Part shown: piece by piece, positions 1-8,893 of the stretch
How the letters are laid out: each line of letters begins with the position of its first letter
Numbering within the stretch: the first letter of the stretch is position 1
Origin: Palsa-601 sp963801185
GTDB lineage: Bacteria > Actinomycetota > Acidimicrobiia > Acidimicrobiales > Bog-793
Direction: 5' to 3'
NCBI GenBank assembly: GCA_963801185.1
Contig: CAWDDW010000001.1
Coordinates: 434,001 to 498,000, forward strand
Length of the DNA stretch: 64,000 nt
The notes under the pieces: generated by a model
The model's database searches: none
What the model was told of the DNA's origin: nothing
The model's input: only the letters and a program-made list of their open reading frames with translations
Translations under genes and position numbers: made by a program

Positions 1-569
1 GAGACGACTGGCAGAGACGGGCAAATCTTCGGCTCCTCTACTCGATGCAGGCGTTCCAGCCCGGGAAGTCGCTCCTGTTCATGGGCGGAGAGCTCGCTTC
101 GGTGCGCGAGTGGTCTCACGAGGGAGAGGTCGACTGGTCGCTCCTCGAGAAACCGGGGCACACCGGCGTGGCTCGCCTCGTCGCTGACCTCAACCGTGCC
201 TGCCGCGAGCTCGAGCCGCTGCACGGGACGGACTTCGACCCGGAGGGTTTCTCCTGGGTGGTGGCCGACGACAGGACGAACGACGTCCTCGCCTGGCTGC
301 GCCGTGGGCGCGAAGGGAATCTCCTCGTAGTGGTCAACTGCACTCCCGTAGTGCGGGAGGGCTACAGGATCGGCGTTCCGAGGCCAGGCGCATGGAGCGA
401 GCGGTTGAACTCCGATGCGGACGAATACGGCGGGAGCGGCGTCGGCAACCTCGGCCGCGTGGAGTCGAGCCCTCTCGGAGCACACGGGTTCGCGCAGAGC
501 CTCGAGCTCCGGCTACCCCCGCTCGGGGTCGTCCTGTTCAGCGATGAGCCGCTGAGCCCGAGAAGATAG
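1..569 (+). CDS. glgB: 1,4-alpha-glucan branching enzyme GlgB, C-terminal part (5' truncated by window edge)
   Basis: Only the last 188 or so residues are present; the frame is open from base 3 and begins inside the gene. The visible start (WQRRANLRLLYS, then KSLLFMGGEL and EGEVDWSLL) matches the end of the GH13 barrel of GlgB, followed by the all-beta C-terminal domain (NLLVVVNCTPVVREGYRIG). GlgB makes alpha-1,6 branches in glycogen. The nearby debranching enzyme glgX on the other strand supports a glycogen locus. Its 3' end overlaps the convergent small secreted-protein gene by 32 bases. Assignment is firm; the catalytic residues lie outside the window. Confidence 0.9.
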   Translation, partial: DDWQRRANLRLLYSMQAFQPGKSLLFMGGELASVREWSHEGEVDWSLLEKPGHTGVARLVADLNRACRELEPLHGTDFDPEGFSWVVADDRTNDVLAWLRRGREGNLLVVVNCTPVVREGYRIGVPRPGAWSERLNSDADEYGGSGVGNLGRVESSPLGAHGFAQSLELRLPPLGVVLFSDEPLSPRR

Positions 570-1005
570 TGGGGATGCCTGACCTGGCCTTGACCGTCAC
601 GGTCGCCTTCTTGCTCACCGTGTCGCTTCCGAGCGTCGCCTGCGCTTCGAAGGTGTAGGTGACCGGAACTGTGTTGGTGTTTGCGGGGATCCCAACCTTC
701 TTCGTAGCGGTGCCGGACTCGCAGTTGACGTTCACGGGAAGGCCCCTGAACGTGGCGTCTGCGGAGAAGTGGCAGTGGCGTGCATCGGCAACCTTTACCG
801 TCAGCGTCACCACGCCGCCCTTCCAGCTCATCGAGTCAGGCGACACACTGAACGACTTGATCGACGGGGTGGCGTGACTGTCGAGTGCGCCGGCCCCTGC
901 CTGGGTGGCGAGAAGCATCCCAGCCATTGCGAGCGCGCCTACCACGAGGCGCCCGGTCATTGCGAGCTTGTGTTGCACGAGCGCTCTCCTTCTTCCTCTG
1001 ACCAC
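538..1005 (-). CDS. Small secreted protein of unknown function
   Basis: 155 residues from a GTG start; an internal ATG at 960 would give a protein 15 residues shorter. Either start gives a basic n-region, a hydrophobic stretch (VVGALAMAGMLLA) and an AQAGAG-like signal peptidase site near residue 38. The exported part is Thr/Val rich (VVTLTVKVADARHC, KKATVTVKA) with two cysteines about 16 residues apart, suggesting one Ig-like beta-sandwich stabilised by a disulfide. No catalytic motif was seen. It converges on glgB, with overlapping 3' ends. I do not recognise a named family. Confidence 0.6.
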   Translation of the reverse strand: MVRGRRRALVQHKLAMTGRLVVGALAMAGMLLATQAGAGALDSHATPSIKSFSVSPDSMSWKGGVVTLTVKVADARHCHFSADATFRGLPVNVNCESGTATKKVGIPANTNTVPVTYTFEAQATLGSDTVSKKATVTVKARSGIPTIFSGSAAHR

Positions 1006-1037
1006 GCCTGAGAGGCGACTTCAGCCCTCCGACCTGG

Positions 1038-3296
1038 TCACATCGGCTCGTTCGGGACTTCAAGCTCGTCAAGCTCATGTTCGGAGTCGAAAGCGCCGAC
1101 TCCACGAGCTGTCGGTTCCCGGACGAGGATCCTGTCAGGTTCTGTATCGGCAGGGGCCCCGTCGCGCTTTAGCACGAATAGGGAGCGCCCTCCGATGGCC
1201 ACTGGTGCGCCGGCCGGGATCAAGGACTTCTCGGTCACCTGGCCCATGAACGGGTCGTGAACCCGCGCGGTGTCGAGCACGGGCAGCCAGGCGTCGCCGA
1301 AGGGTCCGCCGGGCAGCACGAACTCGAGCGGCTCCCAGAAGGCGTTCAGCACGACGAAGTAGCTCGCCTCCGACATCGGGTCGGACCGCCGCCCGGTCGC
1401 GCTGTGGGATGGCAGCCCGTCACCTGCGAGGTAGACGCCGACGGTCTTCGCGAAGCTCACCTGCCAGTCGGCCTCTGACATCTCGGTGCCGTCGGGCGAG
1501 AACCATGCGATGTCGGTCACGCCCTCGCCTCGCACGGGCCTTCCCTGGAACCAGCGCCGGCGGCGGAAGGCAGAGTGGTGCGCCCGGAACCTCGCGAGCG
1601 ATTGCACGAACGAGAGCAGGTCCAGGTCCGCGTGCTCCCAATCGAGCCAGGAGATCTCATTGTCCTGGCAGTAGGCGTTGTTGTTGCCCCGCTGGGTCCG
1701 CCCTATCTCGTCGCCGGACAACAGCATGGGCACGCCCTGGGAGAGAAACAGGGTCGCGAGCATGTTCCGGACCTGGCGATGACGCAGCGCCGCGATCTCG
1801 GGATCGTCGGTCTCGCCCTCGACGCCGCAGTTCCAGGACCGGTTGTCGGACTCCCCGTCGCGGTTCTCTTCACCGTTCGCCTCGTTGTGCTTGTCGTTGT
1901 AGGAGACGAGGTCGGACAAGGTGAACCCGTCATGGCAGGTGATGAAGTTGATGCTCGCCCACGGCTTTCGCCCGGTGTGCTCGTACAGGTCCGAGCTGCC
2001 GGTCAGCCTGTCGGCCAGCTCCGGGAGCGTCTGGTCCTTCCCGCGCCAGTAGTCGCGCACGGTGTCGCGGTAGCGACCGTTCCACTCCGACCACAAGGGC
2101 GGGAAGTTCCCGACCTGATAGCCGCCCTCCCCCACGTCCCAGGGCTCTGCGATGAGCTTCACCTGCGAGATGACCGGGTCCTGCTGGATGATGTCGAAGA
2201 AGGCCGAGAGGCGGTCGACGTCGTGCAAGGTCCGCGCCAGCGTGGCGGCGAGATCGAAACGGAACCCGTCTACATGCATCTCGAGCACCCAGTAGCGCAG
2301 GCTGTCCATCATGAGCTGGAGGACGTGCGGATTCCGGACGTTGAGGGTGTTCCCGGTTCCCGTGTAGTCGATGTACATCCGCGGATCGGCCGGATCGAGC
2401 CGGTAGTACGCGGCGTTGTCGATCCCCTTGTAGGACAGGGTCGGACCTAGATGGTTGCCTTCGGCCGTGTGGTTGTAGACCACGTCGAGCCACACCTCGA
2501 TGCCGACGGAGTGGAGCGTCTTCACGAGCGCCTTGAACTCCGGCACCTGCTGGCCGAGGGTGCCCGAAGCGGCGTACTCGTTGTGCGGGGCGAGGTAGCA
2601 GATCGAGTTGTATCCCCAGTACTGGCGAAGGCCCCGCTCGAAGAGCGTGTGATCGTGGATGAACTGGTGGACCGGTTGGAGCTCGACGGCTGTCACGCCG
2701 AGAGAGAGGAGGTGCTCCACCACCGGCTGCGACGCAAGCCCGGCATAGGTCCCCCGGAGCTGGGGCGGGACGTCTGGGTGACGGGCCGTGAAGCCCTTCA
2801 CGTGCATCTCGTAGACGACGGCCTGATACCAGGGGGTCTCGGGCGGCCGGTCGTTGCCCCAGTCGAAGAACGGGCTGACCACGACGTTCTTCGGCATGGA
2901 GGGTGCCGAGTCCGCTCTCGACATGCGGCTCTCGTCGGCTTGTTGATGGGAGAAGAGCGACCGGTTCCAGCGAACCTCCCCCTCGACCGCCTTGCCGTAG
3001 GGGTCGAGCAGCAGCTTGTCGGAGTTGAAGCGGTGCCCCGATGCCGGCCGCCACGGGCCGTGAACCCGGAAGCCATAACGCTGACCAGGCCCGATGCCGG
3101 AGATGAAGCCGTGGTGGATGTGCCCGGTCTCCTCGGGGAGCCTGCGGCGGACCTCCCGGCCCTGAGCGTCGAAAAGGCAGACCTCTACGTAGTCACCATG
3201 TTCGGTGAACAACGAGAAGTTCGTGCCGATGCCATCGTAGGTGGCTCCGAGCGGGTAGGGCCGCCCAGGCGAGACGTCCAGGTCGACTGCCCTCAT
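1038..3296 (-). CDS. glgX: Glycogen debranching enzyme GlgX (isoamylase type)
   Basis: 752 residues, in the normal size range of GlgX/TreX. The N-terminal CBM48-like domain (PLGATYDGIGTNFSLF) is followed by the GH13 catalytic barrel with its conserved strands: DVVYNHTAEGN, the nucleophile region DGFRFDLA, the acid region LIAEPWDVG and FITCHDGFTLSDLV. It hydrolyses alpha-1,6 branch points of limit dextrins during glycogen breakdown. The gene faces away from fbiC, with 78 bases between the two starts. No frame problem was seen. Confidence 0.95.
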   Translation of the reverse strand: MRAVDLDVSPGRPYPLGATYDGIGTNFSLFTEHGDYVEVCLFDAQGREVRRRLPEETGHIHHGFISGIGPGQRYGFRVHGPWRPASGHRFNSDKLLLDPYGKAVEGEVRWNRSLFSHQQADESRMSRADSAPSMPKNVVVSPFFDWGNDRPPETPWYQAVVYEMHVKGFTARHPDVPPQLRGTYAGLASQPVVEHLLSLGVTAVELQPVHQFIHDHTLFERGLRQYWGYNSICYLAPHNEYAASGTLGQQVPEFKALVKTLHSVGIEVWLDVVYNHTAEGNHLGPTLSYKGIDNAAYYRLDPADPRMYIDYTGTGNTLNVRNPHVLQLMMDSLRYWVLEMHVDGFRFDLAATLARTLHDVDRLSAFFDIIQQDPVISQVKLIAEPWDVGEGGYQVGNFPPLWSEWNGRYRDTVRDYWRGKDQTLPELADRLTGSSDLYEHTGRKPWASINFITCHDGFTLSDLVSYNDKHNEANGEENRDGESDNRSWNCGVEGETDDPEIAALRHRQVRNMLATLFLSQGVPMLLSGDEIGRTQRGNNNAYCQDNEISWLDWEHADLDLLSFVQSLARFRAHHSAFRRRRWFQGRPVRGEGVTDIAWFSPDGTEMSEADWQVSFAKTVGVYLAGDGLPSHSATGRRSDPMSEASYFVVLNAFWEPLEFVLPGGPFGDAWLPVLDTARVHDPFMGQVTEKSLIPAGAPVAIGGRSLFVLKRDGAPADTEPDRILVREPTARGVGAFDSEHELDELEVPNEPM

Positions 3297-3374
3297 CCGG
3301 CCACACGCTACCCAAGTGGGCCGGCTACGCGCCGAGGCCGCCGATTGAGCAACGGCGCGCCATAGGGTGTCGGG

Positions 3375-5715
3375 GTGACCACGACACCTGTGACCTCTCC
3401 GAGTGACGCGGACCTGCTGGCCGCACCGCTAGGCGATCTGCTCGCTCTCGCAAGCGCTGCCCGCGACGCCGTCGCCGGCACGCGGGTCACCTACTCGCCC
3501 AAGGTCTTCATCCCTCTCACGATGCTGTGCCGGGACCGCTGCGCGTACTGCACCTTCGCCAAACCTCCCGCTCGGCTCGGCGCTCCGTTCCTCGAACTCG
3601 AGGAGGTCGTGGCAATCGCGGAGGCGGGCCGCATCGCCGGATGTCACGAAGCGCTCTTCACTCTCGGCGAGCGACCGGAGCTGCGGTATCCCGGTGCCCA
3701 GGCGTGGCTGGAGGCGCACGGCTTCGAGTCGACGGTGGCCTATCTGGAGGAGGCGTGCCGCGCCACGATCGAGCACACCGGCCTGCTCCCGCACTCGAAT
3801 GCCGGGGCCCTCAGCGAGGACGAGCTCGCTCGGCTTCGCCCGGTGACGGTCAGCCAGGGCATGATGCTCGAGTCGCTCAATCCGACCCTCGATTGCCATC
3901 GTTCCTCGCCTGACAAGACTCCCGCCAGGCGACTCGCGACGCTCGAGGCCGCCGGGCGCCTGCAGGTCCCCTTCACGACGGGCATCCTCATCGGCATCGG
4001 AGAGAGCCGTCAGGACCGGCTGACGGCACTGCGCGCCATAGCGGACTCGCATGAGCGCCATGGCCACGTGCAGGAGGTGATCGTCCAGAACTTCCTCCCA
4101 AAGCACGGGACGGCGATGCACCGAGAGGCCCCGTGCCCCGAAGAGGAGCACCTCTGGTCGATCGCTGTCGCGAGGCTGATCCTGCAACCCGAGATCCACC
4201 TGCAGGCGCCTCCGAACCTGACAGACGACTTCGGGGTCCTGCTCGAAGCCGGCATCGACGACTGGGGCGGTGTCTCGCCCGTCACGTTAGATCACGTCAA
4301 CCCCGAGCGAGCCTGGCCCGCGCTCGACCGGCTGGCGGAAGTCACCGAGTCGCGTGGTCACGTGCTCGCCCCCAGGCTGGCTATCCACCCCGAGTGGGCA
4401 GCGAGACCCGAGCGCTTCCTCGACGTGGCCATGGCCTTCCCCGTGCTCGATCACTCCGACGCCGAGCGACTGGCGAGAGACTCGAGGTGGGTGTCGGGAG
4501 GCGACGAGCCGCCCCCGATGCTGCTCGCGGCCGACTCCCGTGGCGGTGCCACCCCCACTCAGGACCATGCCCGTGCCCGCGCAGGTGCTCGTGTTCATCG
4601 CGGGCCCGTCGCCGACGTGCTCGGTGCGGTGGCGGCCGGCGAGGTGCTGGGCGAGGACGAGATCGTGGCCCTCTTCTCCGCACGGGGCTCGGAGGTGCGG
4701 GCGGTCGCCGAGACTGCCGACGAGCTGCGGCGGGAGGCCGTCGGGGACGTCGTCACCTTCGTGGCGAACCGCAACATCAATTACACGAACGTGTGCACGT
4801 TCAAGTGCCGTTTCTGCGCCTTTTCGAAGGGCCCGCTCTCACTCAACCTCCGGGGCGCCCCCTATCTCCTCGATCTCGACGAGATCACGCGTAGGGTCGC
4901 CGAGGCAGAAGCTCGAAGGCGCCACCGAGGTCTGCCTGCAAGGCGGCATCCATCCCGACTTCGACGGCCAGTACTACCTCGACGTGCTCTCAGCAGTCCG
5001 GGCCGCCTCCCAGCAGATCCACATCCACGGCTTCACCGCGCTCGAGGTGCACGAAGGAGCGAGACGGCTCGGCGAAGATCTCGCCACCTATCTCGGGCGG
5101 TTGCGTGACGCCGGCCTGAAGACCTTGCCCGGCACGGCGGCCGAGATCCTCGACGACCCCGTGAGGGAGATCCTCTGCCCCGACAAGATCAGGACCGACC
5201 GGTGGCTCGAGGTTCACCGGACGGCGCACGCGGTCGGCTTGCGCTCCAACGTCACGATCATGTTCGGCGCTGTCGAGCAGCCGCGGTCGTGGGCTCGTCA
5301 CATCCTGCGCACGAGGGCGTTGCAAGAGGAGACGGGTGGATTCACCGAGTTCGTGCCGCTCCCGTTCGTGCACATGGCCACGCCGCTTTACCTGCAACGT
5401 CGGGCGCGTCGCGGGCCGACGTTCCGCGAGGCGATACTGATGCACGCAGTCGGGCGGATCGCTTACCGAGGAGCCATCGAGAACGTCCAGGCCAGCTGGG
5501 TGAAGATGGGCGCCTCGGGTGCGCGCCAACTCCTCCGGGCGGGCTGCAACGACCTCGGGGGCACCCTCATGGACGAGAACATCTCGCGCGCCGCCGGCGC
5601 CAGCCACGGCCAGCGGATGGACGAAGCCGGCTTCCGCGAGATCACCGAGCCTCTCGACCGGCCTCTCGAGCAACGCACAACGCTCTACGGCCGCGTGGCC
5701 GCGCTCACGCGGTGA
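3375..5715 (+). CDS. fbiC: 7,8-didemethyl-8-hydroxy-5-deazariboflavin (FO) synthase, fused CofG-CofH, with one frame break
   Basis: Makes the deazaflavin core of coenzyme F420 from a tyrosine-derived radical and 5-amino-6-ribitylaminouracil. Two radical-SAM halves are visible: the CofG motif CRDRCAYC near residue 51 and the CofH motif CTFKCRFC near residue 474. The frame is broken near 4908-4911. Before the break it reads RRVAEAE and after it LEGATEVCLQGG, which joins at the expected length if one G at 4911 (GAA-g-CTC) is removed; the bridged product is about 779 residues. The second half is well preserved to its end (GNDLGGTLMDENISR). The GTG start is at 3375, and the stop overlaps the next gene's start as GTGA. 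It is a pseudogene only if the extra base is real. Confidence 0.9.
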
Positions 5716-6750
5716 CCGGCGATCAGGCGGCCACCGCCGGCGAGGTCGATCGCCAGATAGGCCAGCTTCTCGACCTTGTTGGCCTCCGGGAGAACCGCGA
5801 CCTGCTCCGCGACCTGATCGGCACGGCACTTCACCTGGGCGACGGCACGCCGAGCCGTCTCGACATGAAGATCGCGACGTCGGCCTTGTCCGAGATGGCA
5901 CGGGCTTTCCGGCTCTTCGCCCCGTTCAGGGGAATGCAGAAGCTCACGATGTTCGGCTCGGCCCGCACTCGGCCGGAGGACCCGCTCTACGCGCAGGCAA
6001 AGGAGCTGGCCGCTCGCATGGCGGGACAGGGCTGGATGGTAGTGACCGGCGCAGGGCCCGGGATCATGGCGGCCGGCACCGATGGCGCCGGAGCCGACAT
6101 GGCCATCGGTGTCGACATCAGGCTGCCGTTCGAGTCAGTCTCGCATCCTGAGCTCGCCGCCGAGGGGCGGCTCGTCGAGATGAAGTACTTCTTCACGAGA
6201 AAGCTCATGCTGATGAAAGAGTCGGCGGCGTTCGCCGTCCTGCCAGGCGGCTTCGGCACCCTCGACGAGTCCTTCGAGCTGTTGACCCTTCTCCAGACGG
6301 GCAAAGCCGAACCTGCTCCGATCGTTCTCCTCGACCTTCCAGGTGAGCCGTACTGGGAGTCCTGGGAAGGCTTTGTCACCGGGGAGGTAATCCGCCGTGG
6401 GCTCGCGAGCCCCGAGGACCGCGCCTTTTACCGGATCACGGCCGATGTCGACGAAGCGGTCGGCGAGATCCTCGCCTTCTACCGCAACTACCACTCCCGG
6501 CGTTTCGTCGGGAGTGTCATGGTAATCCGCCTGCGCGTCGCCCCGAGCACCGACGAATTGGCGCGGATCAACTCGGAGTTCGCCGACTGCTGCTCAGCCC
6601 GCGGCATATGGCAGACCGGCCCCTTGCCGCCGGAGAGGTCGGACAAGGACCATCTCGAGCTCCCGCGCGTCGCACTCGCAGCTCGACCTCCGATTCCAGG
6701 GCCGGTTCCGGCAGCTGATCGACGCGTTGAACCGGTGCTCTGGAGAGTGA
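5712..6750 (+). CDS. LOG-family (Rossmann, lysine-decarboxylase-like) protein, with one frame break near the C terminus
   Basis: GTG start overlapping the fbiC stop. It contains VTGAGPGIMAA and the family signature LPGGFGTLDESFE around residues 180-185, as in LOG proteins that release cytokinin-type bases from nucleotide 5'-monophosphates or bind nucleotides. In the start frame the reading runs on to 6887 with a low-quality tail that overlaps the opposite gene. Removing one G at 6681 (GCA-g-CTC) restores ALDLRFQGRFRQLIDALN and a stop at 6750, giving about 345 residues and clearing the overlap. The role in bacteria is uncertain; coupling to fbiC may only reflect operon structure. Confidence 0.8.
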
Positions 6751-6786
6751 TGGCGCCTGCACCGGGCGATCGCGCCGTCCGGCTTC

Positions 6787-7038
6787 TCAGAAGTCCGGCT
6801 CGAGCTCCTCGGCGGCATCGTCGCCCGACTGAGCGGCTTGGCGGGCCAGGCGAGCCGCCTTCTCCGCTGACGAGCGCGCGCGGTTGATCACCTTCTCCTG
6901 ACGCCGGGCCTCTTCGGCTCCCGACCTCGTGGCGTCGCGCAACGCGCTCCGCAGCACGTCCATCGCCGCATCGGCCAGGCCTTCGGCAACCCCGTCGAGC
7001 TGTGACGCCAGCTCCTCGAGCCGTTCGGATGCGGGCAA
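6787..7038 (-). CDS. Small helical protein of unknown function
   Basis: 83 residues, rich in Ala, Glu and Arg with heptad-like spacing (RLEELASQLDGVAEGLADAAMDVL, cut here), consistent with one long amphipathic helix or a coiled coil. There is no signal peptide or cysteine. It starts 6 bases after the acyl-CoA synthetase stop on the same strand, so it is probably the last gene of that transcript. Function cannot be assigned. Confidence 0.55.
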   Translation of the reverse strand: MPASERLEELASQLDGVAEGLADAAMDVLRSALRDATRSGAEEARRQEKVINRARSSAEKAARLARQAAQSGDDAAEELEPDF

Positions 7039-7044
7039 CGGACC

Positions 7045-8685
7045 CTAGGCGTCCTTCGCGAGCGGCACGACGTCGAGCTCGCCTTTTGCGTACTCGGCTC
7101 GCAGCACCTTCTTGTCGAACTTGCCGACGCTCGTCTTCGGGACTTCGCTCACGAACGACCAGCGCTCCGGCACCCACCACTTGGCGACCTTGCCACTCAG
7201 GAAGGAGGCGAGCTCCTCTGGGGAAACCTGCGAGCCCTCCTTGAGCACGACGCAGGCGAGGGGACGCTCGTCCCACCGATCGTCGGGGATGGCGACGACG
7301 GCGGCTTCGAAGACCGCCGGGTGGCCCATGAGAGCGTTCTCGAGCTCGACCGACGAGATCCACTCGCCCCCGGTCTTTATGACGTCCTTCGTCCGGTCCG
7401 TGATGGTGAGGTAGCCCATCTCGTCGATGGTGCCGACGTCGCCGGTGCGCAGCCAGCCGTCATGGAAGCGCTCAGGGGAGGGGTCGCCGTAGTACGACCC
7501 CGTGACCCAGGGGCCGCGGACCTCGAACTCCCCGACCGACTCCCCGTCACGGGGCGCTACGTTGCCCGCGCCGTCGACGACGCGGGCCTCGACGCCGAAG
7601 GCGACGCGGCCGGCTTTCGTACGGAACGACCACGCTTCCTCGCCCGAGGCCTTCCGGGGAGGTATGGCGACAGCGCCAAGGGGGCTCGTCTCGGTCATGC
7701 CCCACGCCTGGATGATGGGGACGTCGTACAGCTCTTCGAAGCGCTGCATGAGCGAGCGCGGCACAGCCGACCCGCCACACACGATGCCCCGGAACGACGA
7801 GAGGTCCGAGCCGTGGCTCTCCGCGTAGCGAAGGACCTCGTTCCAGATCGTCGGGACGGCCCCGGCAAAGGTCGGTCGTTCCGTCTCGATGATCTTCACG
7901 AGAGGCTCGGCCTGTAGGTACTGCTTCGGCATGATGAGATCTGCGCCCGACAGCCACGCCGAGTAAGGGATGCCCCAGGCGTTCGCGTGGAACTGCGGGA
8001 CGACCACGAGGACCCGATCCCGGCTCGAGATGCCGAGCGTCGCGCTCGACGTGCTGACGAGCGAGTGGAGATAGGTCGAGCGCTGGCTGTAGGCAACCCC
8101 TTTCGGGTTTCCCGTCGTGCCGCTCGTGTAGCACATCGCGGCGGCCTCTCGATCGTCCACTTCGGGCCACTCGTACTCGGTCGGCTGGCCCGCGAGGAGC
8201 TGCTCGTACGCGATGGTCTCCCCGATCGCGCCGAGAGCCTGCAGGGGGGCGAGGTCCCCTTCGCCCACGACGACGATCCGCTCGACGCTCGGGCACTCCC
8301 CCACTACGCGGGCGAGCAGGCCCGCCACGGCCGCGTCGCAGATGACGACCTTGTCCGCCGCATGGTCGATCACGTACTTGAGCTGCTCGGGGAAGAGCCT
8401 GATGTTGAGGGTGTGGAGGACCGCGCCCATGCTCGGCACGGCGAGGTACGCCTCGACATGCTCCTGGTGGTTGAAACAGAAGGTCCCGACACGGTCGCCC
8501 GTCCCGACTCCGAGGGACGCGAGGCCGTGGGCCAGCTGTGCCGCTCGGCGCCCGATCTCGGCGAACGTCGACCGTCTGAACTCCTCCCCCTCGAAGGTCA
8601 CGACCTCACTCGTGCCGTAGACCTGCTGGCCGTGACGCAGGATCTCGCGGACGAGCAGCTGCGGCTCCTGCATCGTGCTTCGCAT
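7045..8685 (-). CDS. Acyl-CoA synthetase (AMP-forming, medium/long-chain FadD type)
   Basis: 546 residues, the usual ANL-superfamily length. Visible motifs are the P-loop YTSGTTGNPKG near residue 180, the adenylate-binding QAWGMTE near 330, the hinge motif GWLRTGDVG near 420 and the C-terminal catalytic lysine context KTSVGKFDKK. It activates a fatty or related carboxylic acid to its CoA thioester in the cytosol. The ATG at 8685 is preceded by a strong GGGAGGGAG ribosome binding site, which settles the start. Chain-length specificity cannot be read from the sequence. Confidence 0.9.
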   Translation of the reverse strand: MRSTMQEPQLLVREILRHGQQVYGTSEVVTFEGEEFRRSTFAEIGRRAAQLAHGLASLGVGTGDRVGTFCFNHQEHVEAYLAVPSMGAVLHTLNIRLFPEQLKYVIDHAADKVVICDAAVAGLLARVVGECPSVERIVVVGEGDLAPLQALGAIGETIAYEQLLAGQPTEYEWPEVDDREAAAMCYTSGTTGNPKGVAYSQRSTYLHSLVSTSSATLGISSRDRVLVVVPQFHANAWGIPYSAWLSGADLIMPKQYLQAEPLVKIIETERPTFAGAVPTIWNEVLRYAESHGSDLSSFRGIVCGGSAVPRSLMQRFEELYDVPIIQAWGMTETSPLGAVAIPPRKASGEEAWSFRTKAGRVAFGVEARVVDGAGNVAPRDGESVGEFEVRGPWVTGSYYGDPSPERFHDGWLRTGDVGTIDEMGYLTITDRTKDVIKTGGEWISSVELENALMGHPAVFEAAVVAIPDDRWDERPLACVVLKEGSQVSPEELASFLSGKVAKWWVPERWSFVSEVPKTSVGKFDKKVLRAEYAKGELDVVPLAKDA

Positions 8686-8893
8686 TGGCTCTCCCTCCCC
8701 AACCGCGAGTCGCGGCCGCTACCCACCGTGGCGTGACGCCGGTGCTTGGGGCACAACAATACGGTCGCGACCCGGCGCGACTGCAAGCCGTGGCCCGAGT
8801 CGACGATCGAGACCTGGCAGCTCCAGCCCCACTATCCTGTCGAGAGAGCAGCAAGGGGGTCTCGGGTGCCGGAGCTGAAGGGACACCCAGGTC

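Noticed and set aside
3297..3374. Promoter between glgX and fbiC (TTGAGC and TAGGGT)
   Set aside because: The two hexamers are only 12 bases apart, too close for a standard promoter.
4354..4907. Separate gene in the second fbiC frame upstream of the break
   Set aside because: It is the shadow of the CofG/CofH coding frame; only the part after about 4909 encodes family-like protein.
4891..4920. Programmed +1 frameshift at GAA-GCT-C as the explanation for the fbiC break
   Set aside because: Equivalent heptamers (GAG-GCT-C) are read in the normal frame in thiO and the hydrogenase large subunit, and no stimulatory element was seen; kept only as a testable alternative.
6751..6887. Extended LOG-family C terminus
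   Set aside because: Low-quality sequence overlapping the opposite small gene; the alternative frame gives a conserved ending at 6750.
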